A DNA stretch of 64,000 nucleotides from Heloderma charlesbogerti (taxonomy: Eukaryota; Chordata; Lepidosauria; Squamata; Helodermatidae): NCBI GenBank assembly GCA_026122225.1, contig JANEZZ010000982.1, positions 1,049,501 through 1,113,500 of the forward strand. Reading direction: 5' to 3'. The notes under the pieces were generated by a model. The model was not told the origin of the DNA, did no database searches, and saw nothing but the letters and a program-made list of their open reading frames with translations. A program made the translations under genes and the position numbers. Shown here in pieces: positions 41,740-52,733 of the stretch. Position 1 is the first letter of the stretch; the number at the start of each line of letters is the position of its first letter.

Positions 41740-43796
41740 TGAATACATAACATAGCCAGAGTACTTCAGCCCCAGACCAGAATCTTACCATATCATATCC
41801 TCTGGTGTATACCAGGAGCTCTTCAATATCCAAGCTTCTCCCATTTGTTTCATTTTGCACATTTTAACCCATAACTTCATCCTGTTTCCACATTAACCTG
41901 CTAGCTTAAAAAAGCACCTTCAAAATAAGTACTGAAATGGTATTTTAATACGTATTTTAATAGATATTTTAAGATGTACTGAAATTAGGGCTGGGCGAAG
42001 AACCTCCCTAACTTTGTAGACCCTTTGTCCCTTTACAAAAGCAGAGGGAGAATATTGGAGACTTAGGAATGTATGTAGGGGATTTGAAAATCTCTTTGAT
42101 TTTGGGTGGGAGGGAGTAGCTTAAAATTACAAGATGGAGAGGGCGGCTTTTTAAATGAATGATCAAAATGCATGGTAGATTTCAGATTTGAAATTTTCCT
42201 TTGATCCCACTTTCCCCACCATCATTGGTCTCTAGCCTATCATCTGCTTGAAATATTCAAAATTTTGAAAATGCTGAAATATTAAACAGAATCATACCCA
42301 ATTTGCATAATTTAGCCATATGCAAAATTAAGAGTTTCTTTGCCACAGAACCTAGGTTACCTTCTTTCTTTCTTTTAACATCATGTAGCCTTAATGGTTT
42401 CCCTTCTACATTTGCACCAAATATTCTCAATGCTACATAGCCAATCCGATTTGGCTACAAGATGACATCACTGACAGCAGGCAAAGCCAGTTGAGAGTGA
42501 GAGCAGGCTAGAGTAAAGGAAATGAATATGCGAACATATTTGCAAGGGGCGTCAATAATGGCTGTAAAAGGGAGCTGCTTTTTGACACCGCCAAAAACGT
42601 TCGCAAAAAAACCTGTTGAGTAGCTTCAGCTCAAACATGGATTGTTTCTTCCTGTCTATTGCAAATCATGAGATGCTTCTGGGAAAATAATACAAAGAAT
42701 GCATAAAGCAGCAGGCAAAATAAGAACGCCCCATAAGGAAATATATATGTACAAACCCATTTGGTGACTAGTTTATACAATTTTGAATGGCTCATTTGCC
42801 AGGGGTATCATGAATCAGAAACATTCATTTTTTCTTCTCCTGGGAGACAAAGGGACAGATTTTCAGGGTGTTGTGTGAGGAGTTGGTCATTCTGCTCCTA
42901 TTAACTTTAATGAATGATGTGGGTGTAACTTCCCATGCATCACCCAGAAAATGTTTCCCTTAAGTAGCTTGTTCCTGTGTGTTTTTAACATATTCTAAAC
43001 ATGTTTCTATGGTCTCTCTTTTAAATAAATATGCACAGTGAGTAGCCAGATTTCATTAGCTGAAAGAAAATAGAACAATTATAATTTGAAATGTGGCCTT
43101 ACGTAAGGCTATGCCAAATTTTCACAACGTTCGATTTCTACCTTAAAATGCATGCCATTTGTTTCCGTAGCTGTTCAGCGCTCAAAAATTCAGCCAGGGG
43201 GAGGGGGCAGATTTGTGCCTTTTGTCCCACCTCCTTTTCTGTTATTAGCATTGACAATTAATTCCTCAAATAAAATCACGTGTCTCTACACATCCAGTCA
43301 GGTACATAGACATCCAAAATGGTAGTGCTCATAGTGCAGATTCTCTAGAGAGTGACTTAAATGTTTTCTGGAGTTTCTACACTCTATAGGCATTGCCACT
43401 GCTGCTAGTGATGTAAGCATCTTTTTTATATATACAGAAGGAAAAAAAAAACATTAGGAGCAACATGTCAGTTGCTGCAGCATCTGAGAAGTAAACATGC
43501 CCAACATAGCATCCAGTACTCCCTAGGGGTTGGTAATCTTTTTGGGCCCAGGTATTTGGCAATTTGAGGAACTGTGCTGGGCACCACCACACAATGGGTG
43601 CACTGTAGATGAAAGCATCGGTCTGCAGCCACCTGCCATCTTCATTTCCTAAGAATGTATCTGCACCCCTCGTGTGGCCAAGAGGCATTCATGGGGGAAG
43701 ACGATGGGAGCAGCTAGAGACCCTCACTTTCCTTTGAAGCTATCCTAGATCATGTCAGTAAAAAAACCTGTTGTTTCAAAAAAAAAAAGTAGGAGG
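41740..43796. other. No gene recognised; AT-rich low-repeat block
   Basis: Mostly unique AT-rich sequence. Positions 42480-43100 are repeat-poor. TTAGGGCTGGGCGAAG at about 41986 resembles a hAT left end, but no matching right end or TSD was seen. Confidence 0.35.
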
Positions 43797-44417
43797 AGTT
43801 GGGCATCTTGACAGACACTAAGAAAGTTGGGCATCTAAAGTTGGGCATTTAAGACACTAAAGTTGGGCATCTCAGCAGACACTAAGAAAGTTGGGCATCT
43901 AAAGTTGGGCATTTAAGACAATAAAGTTGGGCATCTCAGCAGATACTAAGAAAGTTGGGCATCTAAAGCTGGGCATTTAAGACAATAAAGTTGGGCATCT
44001 CAGCAGACACTAAGAAAGTTGGGCATCTAAAGTTGGGCATTTAAGACACTAAAGTTGGGCATCTCAGCAGACACTAAGAAAGTTGGGCATCTAAAGTTGG
44101 GCATTTAAGACACTAAAGTTGGGCATCTCAGCAGATACTAAGAAAGTTGGGCATCTAAAGTTGGGCATTTAAGACACTAAAGTTGGGCATCTCAGCAGAC
44201 ACTAAGAAAGTTGGGCATCTAAAGTTGGGTATTTAAGACACTAAAGTTGGGCATCTCAGCAGATACTAAGAAAGTGGGGCATCTAAAGTTGGGCATTTAA
44301 GACACTAAAGTTGGGCATCTCAGCAGATACTAAGAAAGTTGGGCATCTAAAGTTGGGCATCTAAAGTTGGGCATTTAAGACACTAAAGTTGGGCATCTCA
44401 GCAGATACTAAGAAAGT
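43797..44417. repeat. 64-bp minisatellite with internal TTGGGCATCT units
   Basis: Nine to ten copies of a 64-bp unit. Each has three sub-units starting TTGGGCAT(C/T)T, of 28, 14 and 22 bp (ending TAAGAAAG, AAAG and ACACTAAAG). CAGCAG landmarks fall at 64-bp steps (43868 to 44321), then a 78-bp step to 44399 because one 14-bp sub-unit is doubled. Copies differ at only a few positions, so the array is young. Confidence 0.97.
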
Positions 44418-44473
44418 TGTTGGGGGGCGCACTGGTGCCCATATGCGCTACATTGCCTGCCCCTGCCCTAGAG

Positions 44474-44606
44474 CAAGCATGGGGAACATGTAGCCCTCGA
44501 GATATTGTTGGGGATTCCACCATTCCTCACTATTGGCCATGCTGGCTAGGGATGGTGGGAGTTGCAGTCCAACAACATCTGGAGGACCACACCTTCCCCA
44601 CCCCTG
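44474..44606. mobile_element. Palindromic hAT-like MITE
   Basis: Left CAAGCATGGGGAACATGTAG, right CTTCCCCACCCCTG. The flanks CCCTAGAG (44466-44473) and CTGTAGAG (44607-44614) agree at 6 of 8. It abuts the minisatellite. Confidence 0.75.
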
Positions 44607-44764
44607 CTGTAGAGAATCTGCAGCATGGGTGGCACCATCTTGGATATCTGTGCCTCTGACTGAGGGTGCAACGCAGTCAGATGGGAGTGGGAGATCCATG
44701 ATTAGCTTTGGTTTTTTAAAGGCTAAATGCAAGGGAAGGGGTTAACCTTTTTCCACTATGCCAT

Positions 44765-45095
44765 TTTCCCATATGGAAAATAATACTAGAACCCAATGGG
44801 GTCATCCCATGAAGCTGATTGGTGGGAGATTCAGGACTGGGAAAAGGAAGGACTTCTTCACACAGCACATAGTTAAACTGTAGAACTCACTACCACAGGA
44901 CGTAGTGATGGCCACCAGTTTGGGTGGCTTTAAAAGGGGGTTAGACAAATTCAGAATGCTATCAATGGCTATTAGTTCTGCTGGCTATATGCTACCTCCA
45001 GTATCAGAGGTAGTGTGCCTATATACACCAGTTGTGGGGGAACATTGGTGGAAAGATTCTGTTGCACTCATGTCCTGCTTGTGGGTTTTTGTGGC
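44765..45095 (+). pseudogene. CR1-type LINE ORF2 end and 3' UTR
   Basis: Text equivalent to the 32600-32950 part of the other CR1: CCATGAAGCTGATTGGTGGG, then the MATSLGGFKRGLDKF frame and TACACCAGTTGTGGGGGAAC. Broken by stops and a small deletion. Confidence 0.75.
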
Positions 45096-45339
45096 ATGAG
45101 CTTTCTTGGCCTCACATCATCAGATGTATGGTCTAGAAAATATTAGGAATAGGTAGCAGAGGACCAAGGGCTCAGACTCACCCCAGAAGCCTATAACTTA
45201 TTTAATACAGTTTCACCCCACTATTTTCTAAAGTAGAACCCCATACAATACAACTAGAAACACAAAACCTCAGGACCATTAAAACAAACAAACAAACTCC
45301 TACAAGAACAAGGACCAAATAATACAGTCTGAGCAGCCG

Positions 45340-45620
45340 TTGTTAACAGATAGAAGTCAGATTCAACAAATGCTTTTTAACATCTACACGAAACCACAGG
45401 GAGAGGACATTCTGGGTCATGAGTGTGTTGTTATCAATATGCTGATAATACCCAACTCTTATCTCTCTCTTCCATCCAGGATGCTGAATCTATGCTTGAG
45501 CTCAATAATGGACTGGATGGAAGCAAACAAACAGAAGCTTTATCCAGAAAGACACAGGTGCTCCTAGTTAGTACAATGACTGATCTGGGAACAGGAGTTC
45601 AGCCTGTCATAGGCAAGGAT
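45340..45620 (+). pseudogene. L2-type LINE reverse-transcriptase fragment
   Basis: The plus-strand frame from 45423 reads CYQYADNTQLLSL, the catalytic YADD motif with the second Asp changed to Asn, followed by the SMLELNN-like block. The frame before (45340) reads QMLFNIYTKPQGE, the conserved upstream strand, in another frame. Inactive. Confidence 0.75.
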
Positions 45621-45926
45621 GGGTGAGGATTTCAGTTCAATTTGGTTGTGCTAAGAATTTACCAAAATGAAAATTCACAAAGTTGTCCATATTTGGGACA
45701 AAAAGAACCAGAGATTTTATAAGATTGAATGTGGGAGAAACCAAAATTTTCACATAGGTTCATCCATCCAGGCCCAGGGCTTTGACTGCTTTGATCTTAG
45801 TAGGGATGGTGCAGATGCCCAAATGGGTGGGAGTCCATTGGGCTCCCCACCCCCTGCCCCTGGACCACACCTGCCAAGCCTCTGGCCTCACTCATCCCCA
45901 CTCACGCCCTCCCGGATGTTCCCTGC

Positions 45927-45935
45927 ACTCACCTG
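45927..45935 (-). promoter_or_regulatory. Outward splice-donor-like site, 45801 element left
   Basis: The minus strand reads CAG/GTGAGT, about 20 bp beyond a minus-strand AAAATGGCGG site. Confidence 0.4.
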
Positions 45936-46212
45936 GACCCGTCCATGAGTGCCCGCCATTTTCCCGAGCTTATTTTTATGGGAAAAGGGGAGGTCATTAA
46001 AAATGTGCATAAAAATATGTGCACATTCTGGCTGGGAAAGGCTGATCTGCACAATATTAGAGGCATAAATGGACCATTTACAGCTCTAATATTGCATAGA
46101 TAAACCTTTCCCAGTCTGAGTTTGAGTATATTTAAAGATGCAAATTTTAATGACCTCCTTTTTCCCATAAAAATAAGCTCGGCGAAATGGTGGGCACTCA
46201 CAGATGGGATCC

Positions 46213-46221
46213 AGGGTGAGT
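46213..46221 (+). promoter_or_regulatory. Outward splice-donor-like site, 45801 element right
   Basis: AGG/GTGAGT, the mirror image of the site at 45927-45935. Confidence 0.35.
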
Positions 46222-46359
46222 GCAGGTGACTCGGCGAGCTCGTGGGGGCTCAAGCGTGGAACTGGGGGGGCTTAAGCAGAGGCAGAGCTTCAGCGGGCGC
46301 CCACCAATACCAGACAGGGGTGGGTTCGTCTATATATAGCTCTTGAGAGTCTGAGTTTG

Positions 46360-46690
46360 AATCCCTGTGTATTCAACTATGTTTGTGGTGCTGAATTAGG
46401 GTGGCCACCTCTTTTTTTTTTCCTGACAGGCTCCTCATCTTGCACATCTACCTGGCAGGCAGGTACATCATGGTCTTCTCCATGATGTACCTGGTGGCTT
46501 ATGTGGGTGGGAGCTGTACCTATTGAATTTAGCTGGTGCAGATGGGTGAGTATTTTGTTTCAGTTCATTTCTGATAAGAAGTTGCCAAAACATGCAAAGT
46601 CCATATTCAGGAGAGAAAGAAGAGATTTTAAAAATTCAAATGCAGAAGAAAGCAAAACTGACAGATTTGCCCATCCCAACTCATAGATGG
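46360..46690 (+). repeat. Repeat pair, first copy
   Basis: TGAATTAGGGTGGCCACCTC, GGTACATCATGGT, ACCTATTGAATTTAGCTGG and GATGGGTGAG...CCATCCC also occur, diverged, at 47400-47770 in the same order. The GATGGGTGAG...CCATCCC part (46539-46678) looks like a hAT-type MITE nested in both. Confidence 0.55.
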
Positions 46691-46819
46691 GATTCCATTC
46701 CTGTTGAAAATTCAGGTCCAGTCTGGAGGTACTCCTGCACTGAGTTTTACTTCTGGATGCAAAGTGGCAATTGTGGACAGGGATGCTTTTGCCCATATGC
46801 TGGTGCCCCAGCTGCACCC

Positions 46820-46965
46820 ATTCCTATACAGAGGGTGGATCTAGCCATGGTGGCAAATGCCGTCGCTTCATCAAAAGTAGATTATGGCAGTGTGATCTAC
46901 AGGGAGGTTGCCTTTAAAAAGGGTCCAGAAATTTAGCTGATCCAGAATGATGGCATCTAAAGTTC
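46820..46965 (+). pseudogene. L2-type LINE ORF2 fragment
   Basis: The frame reads DLAMVANAVASSKVDYGSVI then EVAFKKGPEI, the L2 block DLATVIHAVVTSRLDYCN-like followed by GLPLK, ending in a stop. Confidence 0.65.
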
Positions 46966-47399
46966 TGTCCATTTGGCAGGCTCTAGGATGACCTGCCTAG
47001 ACGGACTTTCCTTGCATTCTCTTTGCTGGTTTTCTTCAATCTGCTGAAGAACTTTCCTTGTTTGGAGGGTGTTTAGTCTGTTGAACTGTTGATGGTTTAC
47101 TCTCCCTGGAAAATGACACTGCTGCCTGCTTCTTTGGCTGGCCCCATGGTCACCAGGGAGTGGCTATGCAATACCAAAAGAAACAAAGCACCCTTGTCTC
47201 ATTAGCTCTGCCACTTCCTCCCTTGGTTGCAAGCAGCTTGGCCATGCCAGCCATGCCCTGCTTGGGACGGCTGAGAATTTTGTTTCATTCATTTTTTGAG
47301 AAGAACCTAAACAAATTTCTTCATAAGCAGGGTAGAAAGAACTTGATTTAAAAAAACAACAACAACTGGAATCTGGAAGAAAGTGGAACTGTCAGGTTT

Positions 47400-47770
47400 G
47401 TCCAGCCAGCAAGCAGAGTTTGAGTGTTTCACTATTCAAAGTATGTGTTTTAATCCTGGCATAGTCAACCATGTTTATTGTGGTGAATTAGGGTTGCACC
47501 TCTCTTCTTTTCTTTTTTGATAAGCTCCTTATCTTTTAAAGCTACATGGCAGGAAGGTACATCATGGTTCTCTTCATGCTTGGAATAGCTGGACCTATTG
47601 AATTTGGCTGGTGCGGATGGGTGAGAATTTCCTTTTGGTTCATTTTTTAATATGGATTTACTAAAATTTGCAAATTTCTTCATAAATGGGCCAGAAAGGA
47701 CTTCGGATTGAAAACATTTGAATGCAGAAGGAAGCCAAAATTGATGGATTTGTCCATCCCTGTAATCCAT
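47400..47770 (+). repeat. Repeat pair, second copy
   Basis: Diverged copy of 46360-46690. Its MITE-like part (47613-47762) ends TTGTCCATCCCTG. A third relative of the MITE-like part lies at about 47275-47405 and a fourth at 45620-45775. Confidence 0.5.
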
Positions 47771-48429
47771 CCATCCTTCTTGCCCATCAACTACTGGACA
47801 TCCAGATGGGTCTCAACCTTCATCACCATCCCAGTGAGAGAGAAGCTGGGCTAGCAAGCGAGTTGTGGCAAAAGAGAAAGAGCAGCAGCTCACCTCCTCA
47901 TTTGCCCATACCTCTCCCTCTGGGTGGTGATGGGGGTTGCTCCCAGAAGGAGAGTATGTGCACCAAGTGGGCAGTTATGGCAAGGAGGAGCACCAGAATG
48001 GAGTTCTGGTTGGGTTGGCAGTGGCCTCCTTTGCTGGGGAATGAGCCCTGTCATGCACCCAGCAATGAGAATCACCAACATCCACCCTGATCAGTGAACT
48101 GGAATCCTATGCAGAGCACAGAGAAAGGGAAGCATGGAGATGTGAATTGGGGGGACGTTGGCAGCCTGGTGGCTTAGGTGGGAGCAGCAAGAAGAAACTG
48201 CCTGTACTTCTTTCCCTATGTGTTGCCCTCCCTTCTCCCTTTCTTGCCTCTTCTTGTGGATCCACCACATGGGGAAGGCCAACAATTTAGGCAGCATGCC
48301 TGCTTGTCATGATCAGGAGCTGCTCAGTCTGCACGCAGTTGCCCCCTGTGGTGAATGCAAGTGGCAGCTTTTCACTGATTCTGCCCACCCAGTCTGGCTA
48401 GTGGATTATCCCTGTTGCAGGAAGGCCTT
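47771..48429. other. No gene recognised
   Basis: Non-coding, moderately GC-rich. The frames at 47722-48090 and 48158-48454 have no motif. Confidence 0.3.
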
Positions 48430-48960
48430 CCTGAGCTCTGGCATGTTCTTGTAGCCTTGACTGTTCTTCAGTCCTGACTTCTGGCTTGCTCCTTGAGATT
48501 CAGGACAGATAAAAGGAAGTAGTTCTTCACACAGAGCATAGTTAAACTACGGAATTCACTACTGCAGGGTGTAGTGATTTGGATGGCTTTAAAAGGGGTT
48601 GGACAAATTTCTGGAGGAAAAGGCTACCAATGGCTTCTGGTCTTGATGTGCTCCCTCCATTACCAGAGTCTGTCAGCCTATGTTGCTGGGGAACATGGGT
48701 GGGAGGGTGCTGTTGCATCCATGCCCTGCTTGTGGGTTCCTGGTAGACAGCTGGTTGGCCACTGTGTGAACAGAACGCTGGACCAGATGGACCCTTGGGC
48801 TGATCCAGCATGGCTCTTCTTATGTTCTTACATCTGTCCCTCGGTCTGGACTTGCTCTTTGGTCCTAGTTCCTGACATCTCCCATAACTTCTGGTTCCTG
48901 ACTCCCAGCTCACCTCAGTCTGTTGCTTATGGCCCAGACCAGACAGTCATTCACCAGATC
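48430..48960. repeat. Unclassified repeat, second copy, split by CR1
   Basis: 48430-48490 and 48831-48960 match 4211-4319 and 4730-4840 (TTGACTGTTCTTCAGTCCTG, CTGGTTCCTGACTCCCAGC). Confidence 0.5.
48495..48832 (+). pseudogene. CR1-type LINE ORF2 end and 3' UTR
   Basis: AGTTCTTCACACAGAGCATA then AGTGATTTGGATGGCTTTAA encode the FFTQRIV..LDGFKRGL end. The 3' UTR ends CGCTGGACCAGATGGACCC and CTCTTCTTATGTTCTTA. Small deletions and stops. Confidence 0.8.
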
Positions 48961-49050
48961 CCATGTTCAGGCCTTGGCATCTCCAGCTGAATCATCTCAG
49001 ACAACAGGGTTGAAAAAGAACTTGAAGTGCTGCACCATCTCAGAGTAGAC

Positions 49051-49191
49051 CAGCCTTCCACAACTTGCTGCCCTCCAGATGTTTCAGACTACAACTGTCA
49101 GCATGCCTGACCATTGGGCCAATGGGAGTTGGCTGGGGGCAATGGAAGTTGATGTCCAAAACATCTGGAGGGCATCGGTTGGGGAAGGATG
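49051..49191. mobile_element. Palindromic hAT-like MITE
   Basis: CAGCCTTCCACAACTTGCTG left and CATCGGTTGGGGAAGGATG right. The flanks GAGTAGAC (49043-49050) and GAGTAGAT (49192-49199) differ at one base. Confidence 0.85.
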
Positions 49192-49529
49192 GAGTAGATA
49201 CAACTGGACTAGCTGGCTTTGTGTATGCTTGGGCACAGGCCCAAGATAAAATACGGGAGGTCTGGTTGGAATGGAGTAAGCATCACACCACTTCCTCCCC
49301 CACCCTAATTCACCATACCTTCTCCAGTGGCCCATGGATTGCCTGAGTTTGGGGCTCATTCCTAGCAGCCAAGGCCTGTCATGGCATTGCTCCATATTGA
49401 CCATCTGGAGCTGGGGAAGGCAGGGAGTCTGCCAAACTTCTTGGTGTCCTCATTAGAGACCCTCCATTTGCCTGCGTCCTCCCAGGCATGCAGGGCCGCC
49501 TGGACAGCCACAAGAGGAAATGTTTAAGA

Positions 49530-49752
49530 CAGTGGAAGCTGGTTGCTCTGATTCTGGTGCAGCTGTGGATCCACTCTGGGCTTCAGTCGCAACCAACGAG
49601 AACCCTAAACATAAGGCTCTCCGAGGTGCTGAACCCTAGCCCCAAAATAGGGTCAGAACCTTGGATAGCTCCTTTAGTGTTCTGGATGGTTCTGACCAAA
49701 ACCTGGAATGAATTTACAGTCCCATCAAAATCAGAGCCACCAGCCTCCACTG
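49530..49752. mobile_element. MITE of the CAGTGGAGGCTGGTGG family
   Basis: CAGTGGAAGCTGGTTGCTCT left and AGCCACCAGCCTCCACTG right. The flanks GTTTAAGA (49522-49529) and GTTTTGGA (49753-49760) agree at 6 of 8, suggesting a hAT-type 8-bp TSD. The centre is GAGGTGCTGAACC..GGTCAGAACCTTGGATAGC. Confidence 0.75.
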
Positions 49753-49789
49753 GTTTTGGAAGAAAAGTGAACCCATGGTGAGTTACCTA

Positions 49790-49955
49790 GTAACAACTCA
49801 GACCATTGGTCCATCTAGCTCAGTATAGCCTACACTGGCTGGCTGTGGTTCTCCAGTGCCTCATACAGGAGTTTTCCCCAACTCTCCTTCAAGATGCCAA
49901 GGGCTGGAACGGGGAAGGTCTGCATCCACCACTGAGCTACTGTCCTATCCTTTGT
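49790..49955 (-). mobile_element. tRNA-derived SINE with CR1-like tail
   Basis: Antisense: CAGACCATTGGTCCATCTAG, TGGTTCTCCAG and head-side CACCACTGAGCTACTGTCC. The middle is diverged. Confidence 0.7.
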
Positions 49956-50039
49956 CAATGCATATGGTCCTTGAATTTAAAACTACGCATTTTCTTTCCA
50001 TGGGAATATTGTGCCACAAAGTGTAACAAACAAATAAGG

Positions 50040-50400
50040 CATTAGTTAACCGGCTTTTGTCACAATTGAATGTTGCACCAGAGACACTTTGCGTTATATT
50101 GTCAGCTTGACATTATCCATTAATCTGCTCTTTCATTAACATAAGCAATTATTGAGCAATCTACAGAGGAGAAAACAGTGGCTCAGCAATAATGAAACTA
50201 ATGACTAATGCCGTCAAATTAATATTTATAATATGCTACAACATTAACAGAAGAATTATCCCATTGTATGTGTCTTGGGCTGCTCAAGAAATGAGTGGTA
50301 ATATTTTGCATAATGCCAATGCCAAGTCTATTATTTTCAAAATTATTTATACCCTTAAGTATAACGGCTGTTTTGGAAAGCATTATATGTAACAGCCCTT
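50040..50400. other. Candidate conserved non-coding element
   Basis: AT-rich, repeat-free text with many ATTA/TAAT homeodomain-type cores (TTAATCTGCTC, AAATTAATATTTATAATATG). No frame. It lies directly left of a hAT insertion. Conservation untested. Confidence 0.35.
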
Positions 50401-50439
50401 CAGAAATTATCCTGTAGGCAATGAGCACTTGAACGTTAG

Positions 50440-50801
50440 TAGGAATGTCGGAGAAATCCACAACAGATTCAAATGAATTTGGATTGCTATGAATCCAGCC
50501 TGCAGATCCCACAGCTGACCAGGTTTTTCCAAGTCACATGGATTCTGCAGGCTCACAGACTGTTTTTTGTTTGTTTTACTTTTTGATGGAATTTGCGCAA
50601 ATTTGCACTTGCACTAATAAGCATTAATGTGAATATACACTTACGCTAATGCACATTAGCGCTAATGCGCACCTACGCGAGTGGAAGGAAATTTTTTAAC
50701 TTCCCTAAAAGAAAAATCCATCAATGAGCAGAGAAAAAAAAGATACCTGACAATCCGTGAAAAACAGACAGAATGGATTGACTAAAATCTGTACATCCGT
50801 A
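50440..50801. mobile_element. hAT-type MITE, subfamily B
   Basis: TAGGAATG...CATCCGTA. The flanks AACGTTAG (50432-50439) and AATGTTAG (50802-50809) differ once. The left part has the subterminal hairpin GGATTGCTATGAATCC. The right part matches 4320 and 57840. Internal AATGCACATTAGCGCTAATG palindrome. Confidence 0.88.
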
Positions 50802-50978
50802 AATGTTAGTGTGAACATTTTTTACTTGGGACAGACGTTCTGTCCCATGAAATGGACTAAGGCTCTTTTCATGTCTACCTAGAGCCACATGGTAGCTTCT
50901 GGGTCTCCCTCACAAATGCATAACGCTTCCAACCTTGTGGTTCAGCTTTACAATTTTTTTACACAACACCCAATCAAC

Positions 50979-51467
50979 TAGGGATGTCCATCACTGAGAA
51001 ATCCAGTTTCCTTTTTGGCCTGTCAGAGTTCCACTGCATGCTCAACTCAGTTTGTGTTTGTGGGCTGAGCTGCAGCTCATTCCCCAAACTTCAGGAAGTG
51101 TTTGCGATTTTTGCATGTGTTTCAAGCCGTACTTTGTGCGCGCACACGTGTGCATGTGTGGAGGAAGATTCTGCAATTTTTGCAAATTTCTAAGCAACTT
51201 GTGGGCAAATTTGTGCAACCAAATTGTGTGGTTTGCACAAATTCAGCTGCGATTTGTGCAAATTCAGCTGCAATTTGTGCAAATTGCTCGGAAATATGCG
51301 CAAATTGCAGAAGCTTACAAAAATGTGCAAAGTCCCAGAAAATTCCCCTGACTCACTGCAGATCCAGTTGGGTGCCACAGGGGGAACTGAAATGCAGTCG
51401 GGGGGGGGGTAAGACTAGGAAAAGCCACCAAACTCCAGTCCCCAAATGGATTTCTCCAACATCCCTA
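50979..51467. mobile_element. hAT-type MITE, subfamily C
   Basis: TAGGGATG...CATCCCTA with perfect 8-bp TSD CAATCAAC (50971-50978, 51468-51475). 489 bp. Interior repeats of TGTGCAAATTCAGCTGC. Best preserved member of the subfamily. Confidence 0.92.
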
Positions 51468-51552
51468 CAATCAACACATGTTTCAAAGGTGTCACTCACA
51501 TATTATTTAATGACCGTCTAAAGCTGAACCATATGAGTGAAAGCTTTCTAAC

Positions 51553-51690
51553 AGTGGTGGCCAACTTTTGGCCCTCCGGATGTTTTGGCCTATAACTTCC
51601 ATCATCCCTCACCATTGACTATGCTAGCTAGGGCTAACAGGAGCTATATAGGCCAAAACATCTGGAGGGCCACAGAGGTAACAGCCAGGG
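51553..51690. mobile_element. Palindromic hAT-like MITE, right end damaged
   Basis: CAGTGGTGGCCAACTTTTGG left; inner arms GTTTTGGCCTATAACTTCC and GGCCAAAACATCTGGAGGGC. The right terminus is altered (CACAGAGGTAAC), so no TSD. Confidence 0.65.
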
Positions 51691-52100
51691 CCAGCTCCAG
51701 GTTTGAGAGGGTTCTTGGCAAAGTGCCCTCTGGTGGGCAGCCTTCTATGTTGGTGCGTCTCCCTGCTGGGCTTACCTGGTGGCGGCCGCAGGCATCAGCA
51801 CTCCAAACAGCACCCACAAGCTGGTTTCAGGAGCTGTCATTTTAACTTCCCACAATGCCCTGGAACAATGCCTGGTGCCTATTAGGTTCCTGGGGGAAAA
51901 CTGAGGGAGGTAAGGCAGGTATCAGCAGTGGGCACTGGAGCCCTGGCAGCTTTCCAAGAATGCTGAATGCTGACAGAGAGCCTGGTGCCAACAACCAGAC
52001 CACCCACAGGAAGTGTATGTGAGCAAGACAACTATCGCAGGACAGGGCAATATTTGTAGGGCATATTTCTTCCTATCACTGCTCGTTGCGATTGAAAAGA
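51691..52100. other. No gene recognised
   Basis: Non-coding between two hAT-type elements. Confidence 0.3.
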
Positions 52101-52109
52101 TGTCATTTT

Positions 52110-52733
52110 TAGGGATATCCATTGTGGCTAAATCCAGCCCTCTTAGGGCCTGACAGACTCCTGCCCCACCCCACCCCCAGCTTAGCTTGCCTTTGCAAGC
52201 TGAGCCAGGCGCCTGTTCCCGAAATCCAGGAACCTTATCTGTTTCTCACACTCACACACCAAAAACCCCACCGCAATTTTCACAAATAACAACTGCAGTT
52301 TGTGGAAATGGGGTTTACAGGAGGGGGGGAACCTCCTGCCCTGCCTTGTTACCGTGCAACCATCCCTCTCTCCCTGCTGCCATCAGCCCCCAGCCTGGAA
52401 AGCCCCTACGCACCAGAAGGCGGTGGGCTCTCTGGGCTGGGGGCTGACAACAGCAGGGAGAGAGGGATGGTTGTGTGCAGGGGCCAGCAGTGGCGCAGCA
52501 GCGCCGGCAGGAAGATGAGAGGGGAGCACCATGGCACTCCCTTCTCACCCTCCCACCACTGCTGCCACGCTGCGATGCCACCACTGCCACGCAACTGAAA
52601 ATCCACCAGCTGGCCCGACTTGGTGTGGGCCAAGTTGGGCCAGCTGGCAGATGTTGGGTTGGGGTCCAGGGGGGCAAGCCGGTGAAAGCTCACTGAGCTC
52701 CACCCCCCCAAACAGACTCCTCCAACATCCCTA
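52110..52733. mobile_element. hAT-type MITE, subfamily C, long copy
   Basis: TAGGGATA...CATCCCTA, 624 bp. The GC-rich interior contains a palindrome around CATCAGCCCCCAGCC / GGCTGGGGGCTGAC (about 52381-52450), and CTCCAACATCCCTA at the right. The TSD is blurred by T-runs (CATTTT / TATTTT). Confidence 0.75.

Larger units (their letters stand above)
45801..46330. mobile_element. hAT-like palindromic element, separate family
   Basis: Starts TAGGGATGGTGCAG. The core, 45924-46224, is an imperfect palindrome of about 300 bp with arms of about 150 bp (left TGCACTCACCTGG..CCCGCCATTTTCCCGAGC, right mirror GCTCGGCGAAATGGTGGGC..CCAGGGTGAGTGCA). The outer right end was not found, so the right limit is approximate. 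YY1-like AAAATGGCGG and outward donors recur in this unrelated sequence. Confidence 0.55.

Noticed and set aside
41986..42020. TAGGGCTGGGCG as a hAT left end
   Set aside because: No matching right terminus within about 1 kb.
43797..44417. CRISPR-like array
   Set aside because: The regular repeats have no unique spacers, and the surroundings are vertebrate repeats; it is a minisatellite.
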